Assembly (NCBI GenBank): GCA_025093555.1
Contig: JAIWNF010000039.1
Coordinates: 467,162-531,161, forward strand
Direction: 5' to 3'
Length of the DNA stretch: 64,000 bases
DNA from: Circinella umbellata
Lineage: Eukaryota > Mucoromycota > Mucoromycetes > Mucorales > Lichtheimiaceae
Shown: in pieces, positions 1 through 12,820 of the stretch
Numbering within the stretch: the stretch's first letter is position 1
Layout of the letters: the number at the start of each line of letters is the position of its first letter
Made by a program: the position numbers and the translations under genes
Notes under the pieces: model-generated
The model's database searches: none
What the model saw: only the letters and a program-made list of their open reading frames with translations
What the model was told of the DNA's origin: nothing

Positions 1-1217
1 TTCATTCGTAGCAGACTGTACACATTGTACGGTTATTCTGCCATTAGTTTTGCTATCAGTAACTGTATTGAGCGATAGATTTCTTTATTCAACTTTAGCT
101 AGCATAAGAAAATCAGAACCTGATTCATTCCTTATCTTGCAGTTTGCGAAAAGAAAAAGTGCCTTTAAGCACAATTATAACAACATAATAAGTTATCTAT
201 CCTTTTTCCGTCAGCCCATACAATCTTGTTGTGAAATAGAGGGGTCTTGTTTAACAAGACAACAATGTTTCATTTTAAAATTAGTAAACAAAGAATAATT
301 TATTATTTATGGACTCTTATTTCTTTTATTCATTTCTGAATCAACTTACTAAAATTTAAAACTTCTTTATAAAAAATCTAGAAAGAGTTGGTATGTTGTG
401 CAACAGCTATCACACACGAATCATCTTGAATACGTACAGTACGTATACTTTCGCCGAAAACTTTGTATCTAATTTGTATACCCTGCTTCCGTGATTATAA
501 AGGTACCAAGTACACCGCCCTAAAGACATACTGAATATATATGGCAACAATGAACAGCTTGTATGCACTAGTCACATTATCGTTTGTTTTCAAAAAAAAA
601 ACTAGCAGCAACAGAACATATAAACAAAGATTACCCATCATCCTTGCATTGCATACAAAAAGTAATAAAATTTTGAAATGATCAACAGCGACGCCAAGGA
701 TTATCTGATTTGTTTTGGTTACACGAAAATAAAAGTTCGCTTATGTATAAAATAAAATAAGAAATAAACCGCATTCGAAAAGAAACGGGTCCTCTATAAA
801 CAATAACAAACAAAAGTAAACTTTAATACGCCAATGATCTCGTATTTTTAAAGTAAAAGAAATCATACCAAACTATATATATATATATATGTTCCATTAT
901 ACCAGTATATATTTTATGCTCAATAAATCCCTCATTCAAACAACAAAATGATAGAAAGAACCTTCGATCAAAAATAAAATAAATAAGATAATATTTTTTT
1001 TTTTGCGGATGATCGGATGTCTGATCCTATTTTCCGTTTCAAAAACATTAATCTTTTTCTATTTCCTTAAAAGGTTCTATTTACCGTTTTTGTTAATGAG
1101 CATGATTGACTTTCCTTTTGCATGATGCATTCATATAAAAAGACGAGATTACATTTTCGTTTGGAATACTTGTTTTACTTTTCTTTAGTTTCCTTCCTAG
1201 CCTTTTTTTTCATTGTC
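1..1217. other. Intergenic, no supported gene
   Basis: AT-rich DNA upstream of the first transporter gene. I see short open frames only, none with splice signals, domain-like sequence or a convincing start context. A short (TA)n run lies near 872-890. The last ~200 bases presumably contain the promoter and 5' leader of the gene starting at 1218. Confidence 0.5.
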
Positions 1218-4200
1218 ATGTCAGGAATTAAAGGGATTGGATCGTTCGGCGCTGTCGCACTGCTGGTATCCTCTATGACGGTAAGTGTCACAAAATACAG
1301 TACACTCTCTTTTTGTACCTGCATTTTTTTTGGTGGCAGTTATTTAACATTTTTTATTGTTCTATCATTGATTCTTTATGTCAAAAGGGACCAGGGCTTA
1401 GTACCATTCCAGCAATGTTCCAACAGGTAATTAATTTCTATTTTGTTTCTTTTAACGTTTTATGTATCCGTCTTTGTTTTCAGTATTTTAGCTAGTCGTA
1501 GTACTTCTTTCTATTATCATACTAATTTTTTCGTTTTACCTCTAGGCTGGTTGGTTAGCCCCGATGTTTGTTTTTGCTGCAATTGGATTATTATCCACTT
1601 TTTCAGCACTCTTTATTATTGAGGCGCTATCTAGTATAAGAGGCAACGAAAATTTCCAGGTACATATACATTACACACACAGAGAAAGAAAGAGAAACTC
1701 GTATTGTTGGCAATAAAAACATTATTAGGATGAAATTAATTATTCTAATTAAATTGTAAGAGTAGGCCAAAGTCGAATTTACAACAATTGCTCAGCTCAT
1801 TTTAGGCAAAAAGTATCATTATTTTTTTCAGCTTATTCTATTTCTTGCACTTCAAGCAGTGAACATCGCAAGTATAATTTTAGCAGCACAGGTAATTTTT
1901 TTCTTAGTTTCAATAATTACATCTTCCTATTATGACGATTTATATGAACGATACTCTATACATATACCTCGTAGACTCTTGATAGTATGCTTCTTACTCT
2001 GTTCAACGGGACCTGTGGTCTTGGAATCTCCCCAGGAAGATGGTTTTGTATCTCTGAACGCTCCGTTTTGGGTAACTCACCTTTCTCGTCCGATGATTAT
2101 TATATATTTACTTTTGGATATCTTGTTACCGCTGCCATGGTGATGCCATTGGGGTTTTTTAGTCTTGTTGAAAATATTTATGTTCAAATTATTTCTTTCA
2201 TTGTACTTTCTGGTGTACTTATTCAGTGGATTATTGCTTTTGGCCAGGAAGGATTGGTCACGGAACGTCTACCTGTCTCAGGTCCTGATTCATCTTTGGT
2301 GCTAGGTATTGTAATTTTTAATTACAGCTATATTACCACAGTAAGCATATTATTACGCTCTTATTTCACTACTATTATTATCTCTAGTGTATCATGTTAT
2401 TTCAAACCTGGCTCAAAAATATATACTTATACATACCAACTTTTCCGCTTAAAAGATTCCGACATTGGTAAACGATCTCAAGCCTACAGTGTCAATTCAT
2501 AGAACACTCGCAATATCCGTCATTATTTCAACTATTATGTATATTTTTCTTGGTAAGTTACTTTTATAGTATCTTAAATTTACGTATACTTTTAACTTTA
2601 TTATATGATATAAACATCAAACCGCTGTTCTTTTTAATAGGTGTATTTGGTGCGATGGCATATGAAATGAACGCATCCAGTGATATTCTTTCCATTTTAA
2701 GCTCTCAGGGAACTACGGCTTCTTTGGTGACCACATATCTTTTTCCTATCTGTGCGTTGGTTACGTCAATTCCTGTATTTACTATTGTTATTAGAACCAA
2801 TCTAACACGTGGTGACATTTGTAATAGACCATGGGCTATTTTTTGGTCCAATATTTTACCATGGCTCGTTTGCATGTAAGCTTTGTTTATGATTTTCTAT
2901 ACACATTTCATTTGTTCTCAAAGTAACACGCTGGTAATTACTTTTATAAAGGAGTATTTATTATTGAAAGTAATATAAAAAATTAATCTTTTATTATTAA
3001 ATTATTTATTAGCCCCTTGCAAACCAAGGATTATGTTGGGATGATTCAAAATTGGAGTAGTTTATTTTTTCAATCGGTAGGTCATTATATATTATTAAAG
3101 CAAAAGAGGATAGCTTCAGTGAACGAGGGTGGGAAATTGATACATATATATGGCACAAAGTGATTATTATGCACTCTATTGAAAAATATAAAACTAATTA
3201 TATAACCATCCCAACAACAATAGACCATCAACTTCATCCTACCATTTATACTGTACTTTGCTTCACGAAAATATCAAGCATCCGTTGTTCACGACGCTGC
3301 CCCTGCCACAACTACTTCAGAAAAACATCCACCCCATTCACCATTATCCCCATTCCCAAAAGCGGAAGATCCAAAAGAGGAAGACCCAGATGAAGTTGTT
3401 ATGCATTATCCAGAAGAAAATAGATCAATCTCGATCCGAAAATCCGGTCGGGCTTCACGTATTAGCAGAATTGAGATGGCGTCACCGCGATCTCCACGTA
3501 GTTTTCGATTGCCACTCTCTCCACGGTCATATAAGTCCGCACCTGTTACTGCACACCAAGTAAATACACCTGTTATAGTATTGGATGAGACAGTTGCTCC
3601 GGGATCACGACTACAAGTTGTGCAACCACAAGAATTGGGCTCTCCCAATGTTCTGAAGGTACCTCCTACATCTACTGCCAATACCACTACCAGTACAGCA
3701 GACCAAACTAGCAATACCTCAATTTCACCACGGCCTAGTACAACTACAGTTGGATCTGGTCTTGGTATTACTCCATCTCCTACACCAACAGAGCCAAATA
3801 ATAAGAACAACGAAGAAAACCAGCATGGAAATGAAGCGATTGAAAATTTACCCAATAAGTCAGAAAGAATAACATCTTGGATATCAAGTAACCTTTCTAT
3901 TCGAAATAATAACAACAACAATACAGTAGTTCCAGCCTGTGGTACTCCCTCTTCTAACATTATACCATCACCTATTATACGATTAGACAACAGTAATAAT
4001 AATCATGGTGCCATTTATGATGATGATGTAACAAAAGGAAACATGTCGGTTATTAATGAAGAAGAACCAGTAGAAGTAAAGCACTTTACGGCATTCAAGT
4101 CACGATCATGGTGGAACCCATTTTATGTGGCTATCGTATCATGTGGGTTGCTTAGTGCTGCCGTCGTTTTCATGGTTATATATGATTTAACAATGCTTGG

Positions 4201-4225
4201 TCTAGGAAATAATGTTTTTGGATAA
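1218..4225 (+). CDS. Amino-acid transporter-like membrane protein (Aa_trans/SLC38-type), paralogue 1
   Basis: Predicted 701-residue polytopic membrane protein, probably moving amino acids across the plasma or vacuolar membrane. Nine exons: 1218-1280, 1388-1426, 1546-1659, 1766-1891, 1975-2340, 2456-2552, 2641-2875, 3013-3076, 3224-4225, all with GT-AG borders and matching phases. The N-terminus has the family pattern MTGPGLSTIP...QQAGWLAP, typical of the first discontinuous helix of the amino-acid/auxin permease family. About ten membrane segments lie before residue 385. A Ser/Thr/Pro/Asn-rich, probably disordered stretch of about 270 residues follows, then one last membrane helix (about 664-701). 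The gene at 8656 is a clear paralogue with the same intron positions and phases. Substrate and compartment cannot be read from the sequence. The family assignment rests on recalled motifs; a fungal-specific branch is possible. Confidence 0.85.
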
Positions 4226-7200
4226 TAACGGTTAGAAAAAAATGCTGTAATTCTATTGTATGTTTTTACCCCTCTTTTCATTGCTCCTTTATTTTTATTT
4301 TTATTTTTACAAAGTGTAAAATACATTTTTGAATTTCTATGTACTACTTTATTATTTATGCACAGCCATGATATTTCCTTTTTTCTTGTTTTGGTTATTT
4401 ATCTGTGTATTATAGCTTTGTTTGTTTGTTGTATCCTTTTTATTCCTTCTTCTAATATTATATATTATATTTACCCGATCTTTTGAATAAAGTTTATATT
4501 ATTTTTCCCGAGAGTAGAAGAATCTTTTATATTTTTTTTTGTTTCATATCGTTATTCATTTCGGACCTATTATATAGTAAATTAAACATGTATTTAACTA
4601 ACAATTGAGGTTGATGTTTTATTGGAGAAAATTAAATAACGTGACCTACGCTGGGCATCACTGTCATTTTGAAATATGAGTACGTATATAACCCTGTTCC
4701 CCCAACAAAATAACGATGTTAAAATTGACCCATATGACCAAGATGAAATACTTTGAATATAAGTATACAGTCAGATATCCACACTCTAATAACGCACATT
4801 TATACTGTAGAGTCTGATAGAGAGGCTATACATTTGATTATTGTCAATACTATTAGTTCGCTAAATAACATTAGTAGCAATTAAAGGTCATATTAATTTT
4901 TTTCTCATCAGTCTTGTTCCTCAAGAGACAACTGTATTCTGCTTCCTTTAATGCTGAGTGCTTGGCCTGGTTTGACATGTGCAGTTTATGGCGACACTTA
5001 TCACTTAAACTACGTACCAAGAAGCTTACATTATCGTCACGACTTCTCAAGTTTGTCAAACATCTTCAAGTATATGACATTTGATGACAACGCAAAAGAT
5101 GGTTTGGATCGATTTGAATCCAAAATTTTAATAGCTGTGGAAGTTTCAGGGCTATTACTGTTGAGTATTTATTTATACGTAGAATATGCAGGAAAAGAGA
5201 GACAGTATGTGTCTGTTCAAAAAAAGAAGGACAATAATAAGACAATGGTCGATTGCAAAATTTAAAATTTCCTCCTCAGTCATAAAAATATTCAAGAGTT
5301 AGAAGGAACGAAATAGATATAAAGGTAAAAGCGGATTAATTTGCCAAAAAAAGTTTCTTTTTTAACCATCATTTTTAATAAGAACAAAAAGACAAATGTT
5401 ATCTCTAGCGCTTCCCGAGCACAAAATTCCTTTTTGATCTTTATAATATATTAGATACTACAATATATATATAAAATGCTTAAATTCCTGCAAAATTTTC
5501 AAGTTTTGCGAGATGGACTCTTCAACCGCTATTGCACTCGTGGGGCTTAACAAGGAGAACGCTTTAAATTACTGTAAATCAATTTCAAGTCTAGAAGGTC
5601 TTGTAATTAGTCACATACATACGCGTATCAGGTAATAAACAATCCATGTCTACATTTATTTGACGTGTTGTCAGATGACTAGTGTTGTACTGTTTGTCAC
5701 GTGATGGAATCCGAATACAGTAAACTCCCGCTTTTTTCATCTGAAAAAAAAAGTTGCGGAAATCGGGACTAAAATAAGTTGAGTGCAAGAACACGGAGAC
5801 TGCTGCTGTATGTACATGTGAAATACTGCGTTGTGCCACAATTATGAAGGTAAGTACAGTAATTACAAGTAATTTTTGAACGAGTAACCAACCTGTCGGA
5901 AGAATAAGTATAGATTATAACACACGTATGATAAATAAAAAAATTAGGAAGATAATTCTTAGTGCCAATGTGCTTCAACAGCTTATTTTCTCCCTTTCGT
6001 TTTCTTTTTATTAGAATACATCATAAAAAAAATTGAAGTTGTGCGTGACAGAAAACATGTATCATATTAAACTAGGTTTTATAATAGTCTGTAGGGTTTG
6101 TGCAGCCATTTTTCAATAGATGAAAATTATATAATAAGTAGATTATGCATTTTGCACTTTGCACTTTATAGCAGAAAATCCTGTGATATAATATAATAGG
6201 CTAATTATCTAAAAACACACTACATCATTTTTGTTTATATGAGTGTAAGCTTGTCATGTATTAAACTAAGAAAACATCCCATTTTTTTGTCATTAAAGGG
6301 AGATCTATTGTTACATTTCGGATTTACACAGTAGACAAGAATTTCGAAAAGAAAATCAAGACAGCTAAAAAAAATAATTTGGTCCACTACTTAAATTCCC
6401 TCGATCATAACAAAAAAATGTTCTGCGCACCCTCTCAGATGTCTTTGTAAAGTAATTTTAGGAGAAATGTGGGATCTAAGATTCTTTATTTTAGAATCTT
6501 GCAAATCAGTAGTAAAAACCATTGATAGCATCACTTAAAAAGAAATTACAAATGGACAGCATAGTATTTATTTTCAAGCTAATCCCACGAAAGATTATTT
6601 GATGATTACTACTCAACAACATATTATTTATTTAGCGGCCTTATAACAATAATTAGTTCCATTTAATAAGAAATACTATATTAAGGACATAAGAACATAT
6701 ATTTATATTGATTATTTCGACTATTTGTTTTGAAAATCCCTACTACCGATACAGTACTGCTACGTATTTTTTAAATACTGTATAAAAGAAACAACATACG
6801 TATGAGTAGCACTCTATATAACATAGCTCCACTTACCTAATAACTTCTTTGCTCTGAATAAATAATTATTTAGAACACTATAAATAATGTTTTGTGTTTT
6901 TTATATATACGTACCAATATTAGAAAGTTTCAAACAAGCAGTGATGTTTCTAAAATAACCATCCTTCTACCCAGACAATGAAAAACATTTATCTTCATCA
7001 CTTTGTTGCTTAACAATTTGCTTTAGCAAAGTTTCTTAATGCTATATAGTTTCACAGTGATATCCCGATTATGCTATGACCTTTTCATTTTATTATAAAT
7101 GTAATAGTACCAGGGATATTGTAATTGAAGTGGTAATTTTTTTATGGTGCGCCGGATCCACAGCTTGTTGTGCGTGGTATATATGTCCGAGGAGAGTGAT

Positions 7201-8655
7201 AAAATGAGTAATTTATTCAACAATAAGCAAAAACTTAATAGAATAGTTTAAGCTGTAATGGTCATGCTAAACAGCAATAATAACATTGTATGGACTAACA
7301 TACTTCATAAATGTTACGCTTAACACATAGAGAACTGTCACTCGTGCTTCTCTGATTGTAGTGGAAAACATCGAAACTATTTTCTATTTTTGAAGCAAAA
7401 CGTTCATTGTTGACCGTTACTCAAAAGGAATATGTAGAATGGCGTATTAAAAAAAAAGGTTACTTGGCTAACTCTTTTTATGGTATTTGTTTTCGATGTT
7501 GTCTATATACTTTATAAAAAGTGTAGAAAAGAGAGGGGTAAAATGAGGAGGTTATTACTCAAAATACTTTTTATTTACTTCTTTCATTTATGTTCATCAA
7601 GGCTTAATAAGGAGAAATTCTTTTGGAGTTGATTTGTTCATGATAATATAAATATACAATCCATGTTCTAATATTTTATATATATGATACTTGGATAAAT
7701 AAAACTTTTCGTTTTAGCGCATGTTTGTTTTGATTGTGGTCATCCATCAGCCGGCACGCGTCGGAGAAAACAGGGAATTGAAAGATTGAGTGTAATAAGT
7801 GATATCCAGTTTTGTTTCATATCTTTTTTAGTGCTACAAACTGACATCTTAATCGGGTAACTTGGCCTTGTACCATGTGTACCTTTTATTCCTTTCTCGA
7901 ACTCAAATAATATCTGTAATCTAGATGCGCCTCCACATGGGGTTTTTCATTATTTTTGAGAATTGTTCTCATACCAGTTTATATTATTATAAAGTAATAC
8001 AACTCTTTTTCATTAGTAATAATAATGAGAAAAAGAATATTTGAAAAAAAAGTTTTCAAGCTAAATATTTATAAATATATGTGTTATCCACTTGAACGAA
8101 GAGTTATCGTTATAGTAACAAAATCATAATTATATATAGCAAGATCACTTTTGCTTTAATACTTTTATAACTTTTTTAAACAAACGAATGATTGCTTGGA
8201 AAGTACTAAAAAGATTATTCTTTTTGAAGAAAAAGGTAAATTCTCTTTTTTTTTTATCTAGTGCTTTATGCAATATCAAAAAAATAAATAAGCTATACCT
8301 ATCTTAAATAATAGCAGTAGCAATTATAGAACTGTAATGGTTCATTGGGCTAACAATTATATATTTTTCTATAATATGTTTGAAACATAAATCTGATTTC
8401 TCCTTTCTGTTAGCACCAACGTTAATTACTTCTTTTTTTGCTACGTATTTCAGAAAGTATAAAAGCATGTTCATCAAAACAATAAGCAAAAAAGTCAGGT
8501 GTGTTTATAAAGTGTTGTTTATTATTGTAAAATTGTTTATTACTTTTTTTTCTACGTATTCATCTTTTTATTTCATTCTTTTTTAATTGTAGTTCATTGA
8601 ATAGATTCTTTTTTCTTCTCTCTTTTTCCTCATTAATACTACATAGCACAAAAAT
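4226..8655. other. Long AT-rich intergenic region between tandem transporters
   Basis: 4.4 kb separating the two paralogues. The first part is 3' flank of paralogue 1 (T-rich, with AATAAA-like signals near 4487). Apart from the weak open frame at 4951-5265 I see no exon chain, RNA gene or repeat array. A TATA-like TATATAA occurs near 4685, ahead of that weak frame. The last few hundred bases should carry the promoter of paralogue 2. Confidence 0.5.
4951..5265 (+). CDS. Doubtful 104-residue open frame with one possible membrane helix
   Basis: A single open frame from ATG to TAA. The C-terminal half (KILIAVEVSGLLLLSIYLYV, about residues 63-82) could be a membrane helix followed by a basic tail. 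An upstream TATA-like element near 4685 is rather distant. The antisense strand is also open over 4871-5059, so neither strand is compelling. I recognise no family. It may be a last exon, a gene relic or chance. Confidence 0.2.
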   Translation: MLSAWPGLTCAVYGDTYHLNYVPRSLHYRHDFSSLSNIFKYMTFDDNAKDGLDRFESKILIAVEVSGLLLLSIYLYVEYAGKERQYVSVQKKKDNNKTMVDCKI

Positions 8656-11487
8656 ATGGCGGGAGAGAACCCAAAAGGAGTTGGAACACTTGGAAGCATC
8701 GCTTTACTTGTGATGTCTATGACAGGTACGTAACGTATCTGATTAGTCTCAACACTTTTAATAGATGATGTATACAACAATCAGTAAATGTGCTTATACG
8801 AGTAAATGTTCATTATATTTAGGACCAGGACTTCCTATGATACCGCCTTTATATCAACAGGTAATAATATCAACAAGATAGCCTTTTCGTACGCGCCAAT
8901 TTCTTTCCAACTATACTACGTATTCATTAGTGAGAGACTTATATTTCTGTAATGACTATCAAAGTTCGTTTTTGATTAATCGACATTACGTATTGCTCTT
9001 TTTATTATTCGTATATAGGCCGGATGGCTTGCGCCGACCGTTGTGCTTCTTGTTATCGCTTACCTATCAGGAGTCGCTTCATTATATATATGTGAAGTTC
9101 TTTCTAGCATTCGAGGAAATGAAAGATTTCAGGTAAAAAAAAAGATGCTTATTAATGATTTATTTATCTGCCACTGATTTAAAACTGCTACATATATAAT
9201 TTACCTGTTGATGCGCCACATATTTTGATAATACGTATAGGCTCAAATTGAATTTACCACCGTAGCTCAATTATTATTGGGGAAAAAATATCATTATTTT
9301 TTACAAATTATTCTATATATCGCACTTCAAGCTGTCATCATCGCATCCATTGTTATATCGGCACAAGTAAATTAAAAAAAAATAAGTGTAGTGTAATAAA
9401 ATGTGTTCTTATGCTAATTAATCTAATTCTTGATAATAACAATTGTAAATGTTTAGACAATGGATAATTTGATTATTACCTTGTTTAAAGGTACATGCGG
9501 TCTTAATATTTACCCCGGAGGATGGGTTTGTGTAAACCAAGGCAATTCATCGACAGCTTCACCTTTCAACGAGGATGATTACTTTATTTTCACATTCGGC
9601 TATCTTTTGACAATGGCAATGGTGATGCCATTAGGTTTCTTTGATTTGGCTGATAATATGGGTGTGATGATTACTTCTTTACTTATCATGACTGTTGTTA
9701 CAATTCAATGGGTTGTTGCTTTTTGTCAAGAAGGGCTAGTAACAGAACGTTTACCAGTTACTGGACCTAGCTCTGGTATGGTCATGGGTATTATCATTTT
9801 TAACTTTAGTTATGTGACCACGGTAGGTATAACAATTGTTGAGCACCAGGATTGAATTTTTTTCAAGTGTTTAGAATATTGACTGATATTTGATTAATAT
9901 CTAGGTACCGACGTGGGTCAATAGTGTCGACGCAGACGTAGACATACACTTTTGTATCACTTGGTCTATTATCATTACAGCCTTGATTTACATTCTTCTG
10001 GGTGAGCTTTTCTTATTAAAACTTAAAAAATGAGTACAGCATAATGAATTGAAAAAAAAAATATGTATGCAATAATAAATAACCGTCATTGTTATTTAGG
10101 CGTATTCGGCGCGATGGCTTTCCCTATGACAATGTCTGATAATGTTCTAACCCTTCTTGCTAATGAAAGTACTGTAGCATCCAAAGTTACTACATACTTA
10201 TTTCCTATCGCTGCATTAATCTCGTCTATTCCTGTTTTTGTTATTGTTATTCGATGTAACTTATTACGTGGTGATTTATGTGGTAAACGCTGGGCTAGCT
10301 TCTGGTCTAATATTCTTCCTTGGATAGTTTGCATGTAAGGATATATTCCTTTACGTTACACTTTCTAAATTTCTACTCTGAAAAATAATTATCAGAATGA
10401 GAATTTTTATTATTATGAAACGTATATATATACTGACTTGCTATACCACTTTTTATTTTTATTTTTTAGTCCATTGATGAACAAAGATTGGATGAATACC
10501 ATTCAGAACTGGATTAGTCTCTTTTTCCAATCGGTATAAAATATATTATTTTTCTCAAACATAAGACTAAAGTGCATACGTATGATATACTTTGCTTACA
10601 TTATCTATCAACTACCATTATTGTAGAGCACAAACTATATAATACCTTTTGTACTTTACTTTGTCTCGCGAAAGTTTCAAGGAACCGTAATCGAAGAAGA
10701 CTCCACTGAAAAAGTTCCAGAAGAACCTACTGATGTTACTATGCATCATCTTGAAGAATCAGCTATACGAGGTAGAACATCCGAAATTCGTCGAGTATCT
10801 CGCATAAGTCGACAATCTGCTATATATAGCAGTACGCCACGATCCATTCTACGATCACCACTTTCTCCTCGATCACCGCTGTCACCAAGGTCCCCGCGGT
10901 CGAGGTACGAAGCGTCACCGGCGCCACCTATAATTTTAGAAGAGCCGCCACCGTCTTTACTTGTCGTTAATCCACCCCCACTACCAAATGGAGCATTTAT
11001 ACCCAATTCGCCATCATCTCAAAAACCACCGTCCATACAGGGGTCACCCAATAATGCCCTTACAGTACCACCACCAATTGAATCGTCGCCTCGAAGTACG
11101 TTAGCAACAACAGCTGTTGGATCTGCACAAGGATTAGGTATTACACCTTTCTCGCAAAACAAAGAAGAAGATCAATCACCCAGAGGGTCTTTGTGGATCA
11201 ATAGTAATTTATCTTTACGTAATCCACCTATCGCTTCCTCCGTTATCGTGGATGGTGGTAGCGACGTAAAAAACCACAGTGATATCAAAGTAAGCATTCA
11301 GTGTGAACAGCAAGAAGAACAAGCACTCGGAGAAGAGCGCATTTATTTTAGGGCATTTAAACCAAGACCTTGGTTGAATCCATTCTTTGTTGCAGTTATA
11401 GCATGCAGTTTACTTACTATTGGAGTAGTATTTATGGTGATTTATAATATAACTATGGCTGCTTTGGGTAATGATATGCTTTCATAA
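8656..11487 (+). CDS. Amino-acid transporter-like membrane protein (Aa_trans/SLC38-type), paralogue 2
   Basis: Predicted 656-residue paralogue of the gene at 1218-4225. Exons: 8656-8725, 8823-8860, 9019-9132, 9241-9366, 9457-9822, 9905-10001, 10100-10334, 10470-10533, 10627-11487. Exons 3-8 have exactly the lengths of their counterparts in paralogue 1 (114, 126, 366, 97, 235, 64 nt); exon 1 differs because of a slightly different N-terminus and one shifted intron border. Shared landmarks are MTGPGLPMIP, AGWLAP, LFKGTCGL, VTERLPVTGPSS, GVFGAMAF and the last helix FVAVIACSLLTIGVVFMVIY. The disordered loop (about residues 387-618) is rich in SPRS-type repeats and has diverged strongly from paralogue 1, while the flanking helices stay similar. 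That points to duplication, with constraint on the transport core and relaxed or regulatory evolution in the loop. Substrate is unknown. Confidence 0.86.
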
Positions 11488-11630
11488 TAAAAAAATTGTG
11501 TTTTTCTTTCTGTAATAAAATGAGAATTTATATCAAATAAAATATGTCTTTTTTTTTGATAAAAGAGAAAAAAAGTGGTTAGTAAAAGTGGTTATTATGA
11601 GGAAGCATTAAGGAGCTTAATCTATCCGTC

Positions 11631-11644
11631 GTTGCTAGGACAAC
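11631..11644. promoter_or_regulatory. RFX X-box-like palindrome upstream of eS10
   Basis: GTTGCTAGGACAAC has the GTTGC(N)CAAC-type dyad of RFX-family binding sites (ideal GTTGCCATGGCAAC). It lies about 310 nt upstream of the eS10 start codon and upstream of a possible leader intron. A similar site occurs upstream of uS10. The regulatory role is inferred. Confidence 0.35.
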
Positions 11645-11836
11645 CCAAAATCGGAGTAAATTTTTCCAAATTTGGAGGCGTGCAACAGGTGTCGATATCG
11701 GTGTTGTTCACCAAAGGCCAGTGAATCCTCCTCTTTCCACACGCGTTGTAAGTAGTACGCTGATAAATATGGGGATGGAGAGAAGAGAGATGAATGATTC
11801 TCAAATAACAATATGAGATGATGTGACGGAAAAACA

Positions 11837-11890
11837 AGATGGATGGATGAATGGATACTTTATATGAATGAATGGATGGATGGATTGAAT
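11837..11890. repeat. GGAT/GAAT tetranucleotide microsatellite
   Basis: Imperfect run of ATGG/GAAT units (gatggatggatgaatgga, then gaatgaatggatggatgga), interrupted near 11857-11865. Simple-sequence repeat in the eS10 leader region; no coding function seen. Confidence 0.8.
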
Positions 11891-11954
11891 CATATTTAAC
11901 TCATATATACATGTAATTTTTTTTTCATTGTCTCAATTTTAAATATTTAGCACC

Positions 11955-12820
11955 ATGCTTGTTCAGAAGCAAAACAGAAAGCTCATCTACGAGACGCTCT
12001 TCAAGGGTAAATAACTTGCCAATTCAACAACAACCTAAACACCACATTCCCAACATAACGCCAAAAACGAAATCGATTTTTTTTTTATGTACTGAACGAA
12101 TACATTTTGTCAACATTTTTTTATATATATTTATTTATTAGACGGTGCTATGGTTGCCGCCAAGGACTACAACCTTGCCAAGCATCCTGATGTTGATGTT
12201 CCCAACCTTGAGGTCATCAAGATGATGCAATCTTTGACCTCCAAGGGTTTGGTCAAGACCCAATTCTCGTGGCAATACTACTACTACACCCTCACCGATG
12301 AGGGTATCGACTATCTCCGTGAATGTAAGAAAAGCTTTATCAAAATATATATATATATATATATCTTACGACATTTCCGAATACCTTTTCTAACATAATT
12401 ACTGTTTATTTAGACCTTCACTTGCCCCAAGAGATTGTCCCTGCTACCTTGAAGAAGACTGCTCGCCCCGCTGCTCCTCGTCGTGCCTGTAAGTTATAAT
12501 TGGAATTGTATTAGGAATAAGGAAGGGATTATTGAAATAATGTATATGATAGCTAACTAAATGTTATGAATTATTATTTAAAATAGTCGGTGAAGGTCGT
12601 GAAGGTGGCCGTGGTCCCCGTGGTGACCGTGATGGCTACCGCCGCAAGGAAGGTGCTGACGGTGACTTCAAGCCCGAATTCCGTGGTGGTTTCGGTAAGC
12701 TACATATAATATATTTACTTATTTTGAGATTGCAATGTTAAAGGAAAGGAATTAACAACTAATCATATTGATATATATATAAATGAATATTGTTATTTAG
12801 GTCGTGGCCGTCGCGAATAA
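11955..12820 (+). CDS. RPS10: 40S ribosomal protein eS10
   Basis: Small-subunit ribosomal protein eS10, 145 residues, close to the family's usual size. Exons 11955-12006, 12142-12324, 12414-12488, 12587-12694, 12801-12820; all introns are GT-AG and every junction keeps the frame. The start MLVQKQNRKLIYETLF matches the conserved eS10 N-terminus, followed by the plectin/S10 winged-helix hallmark SKGLVKTQFSWQYYYYTLT at about residues 51-69. The C-terminal third is an Arg/Gly-rich tail ending FGRGRRE, as in many eS10 proteins. The sequence ATTTAG directly before CACCATG suggests a 5'-UTR intron (11748-11950). Codon use is GC-richer in third positions (ACC, AAG, GGT) than in neighbours, as expected for a highly expressed gene. 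Confidence 0.97.

Larger units (their letters stand above)
11488..11954. other. Intergenic: 3' flank of transporter 2 and eS10 promoter/leader
   Basis: Contains AATAAA-like signals just after 11487, an X-box-like palindrome at 11631-11644, an ACGCGT at 11741-11746, a possible 5'-UTR intron (donor GTAAGT at 11748, acceptor ATTTAG ending at 11950), and a GGAT/GAAT microsatellite at about 11837-11890 inside that intron. Confidence 0.45.

Noticed and set aside
50..298. 82-codon frame at the window start
   Set aside because: No recognisable motif or splice signals; could at best be a fragment of something outside the window, which cannot be judged.
3406..3990. 194-codon minus-strand open frame inside transporter 1
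   Set aside because: Lies antisense to the conserved, correctly spliced last exon; its openness follows from the Ser/Thr/Pro-rich codons on the plus strand. A shorter antisense frame in paralogue 2 has the same cause.
4871..5059. Minus-strand frame antisense to the weak 4951 ORF
   Set aside because: Neither strand shows family similarity; kept only the plus-strand frame at low confidence because it has an ATG and one possible helix.
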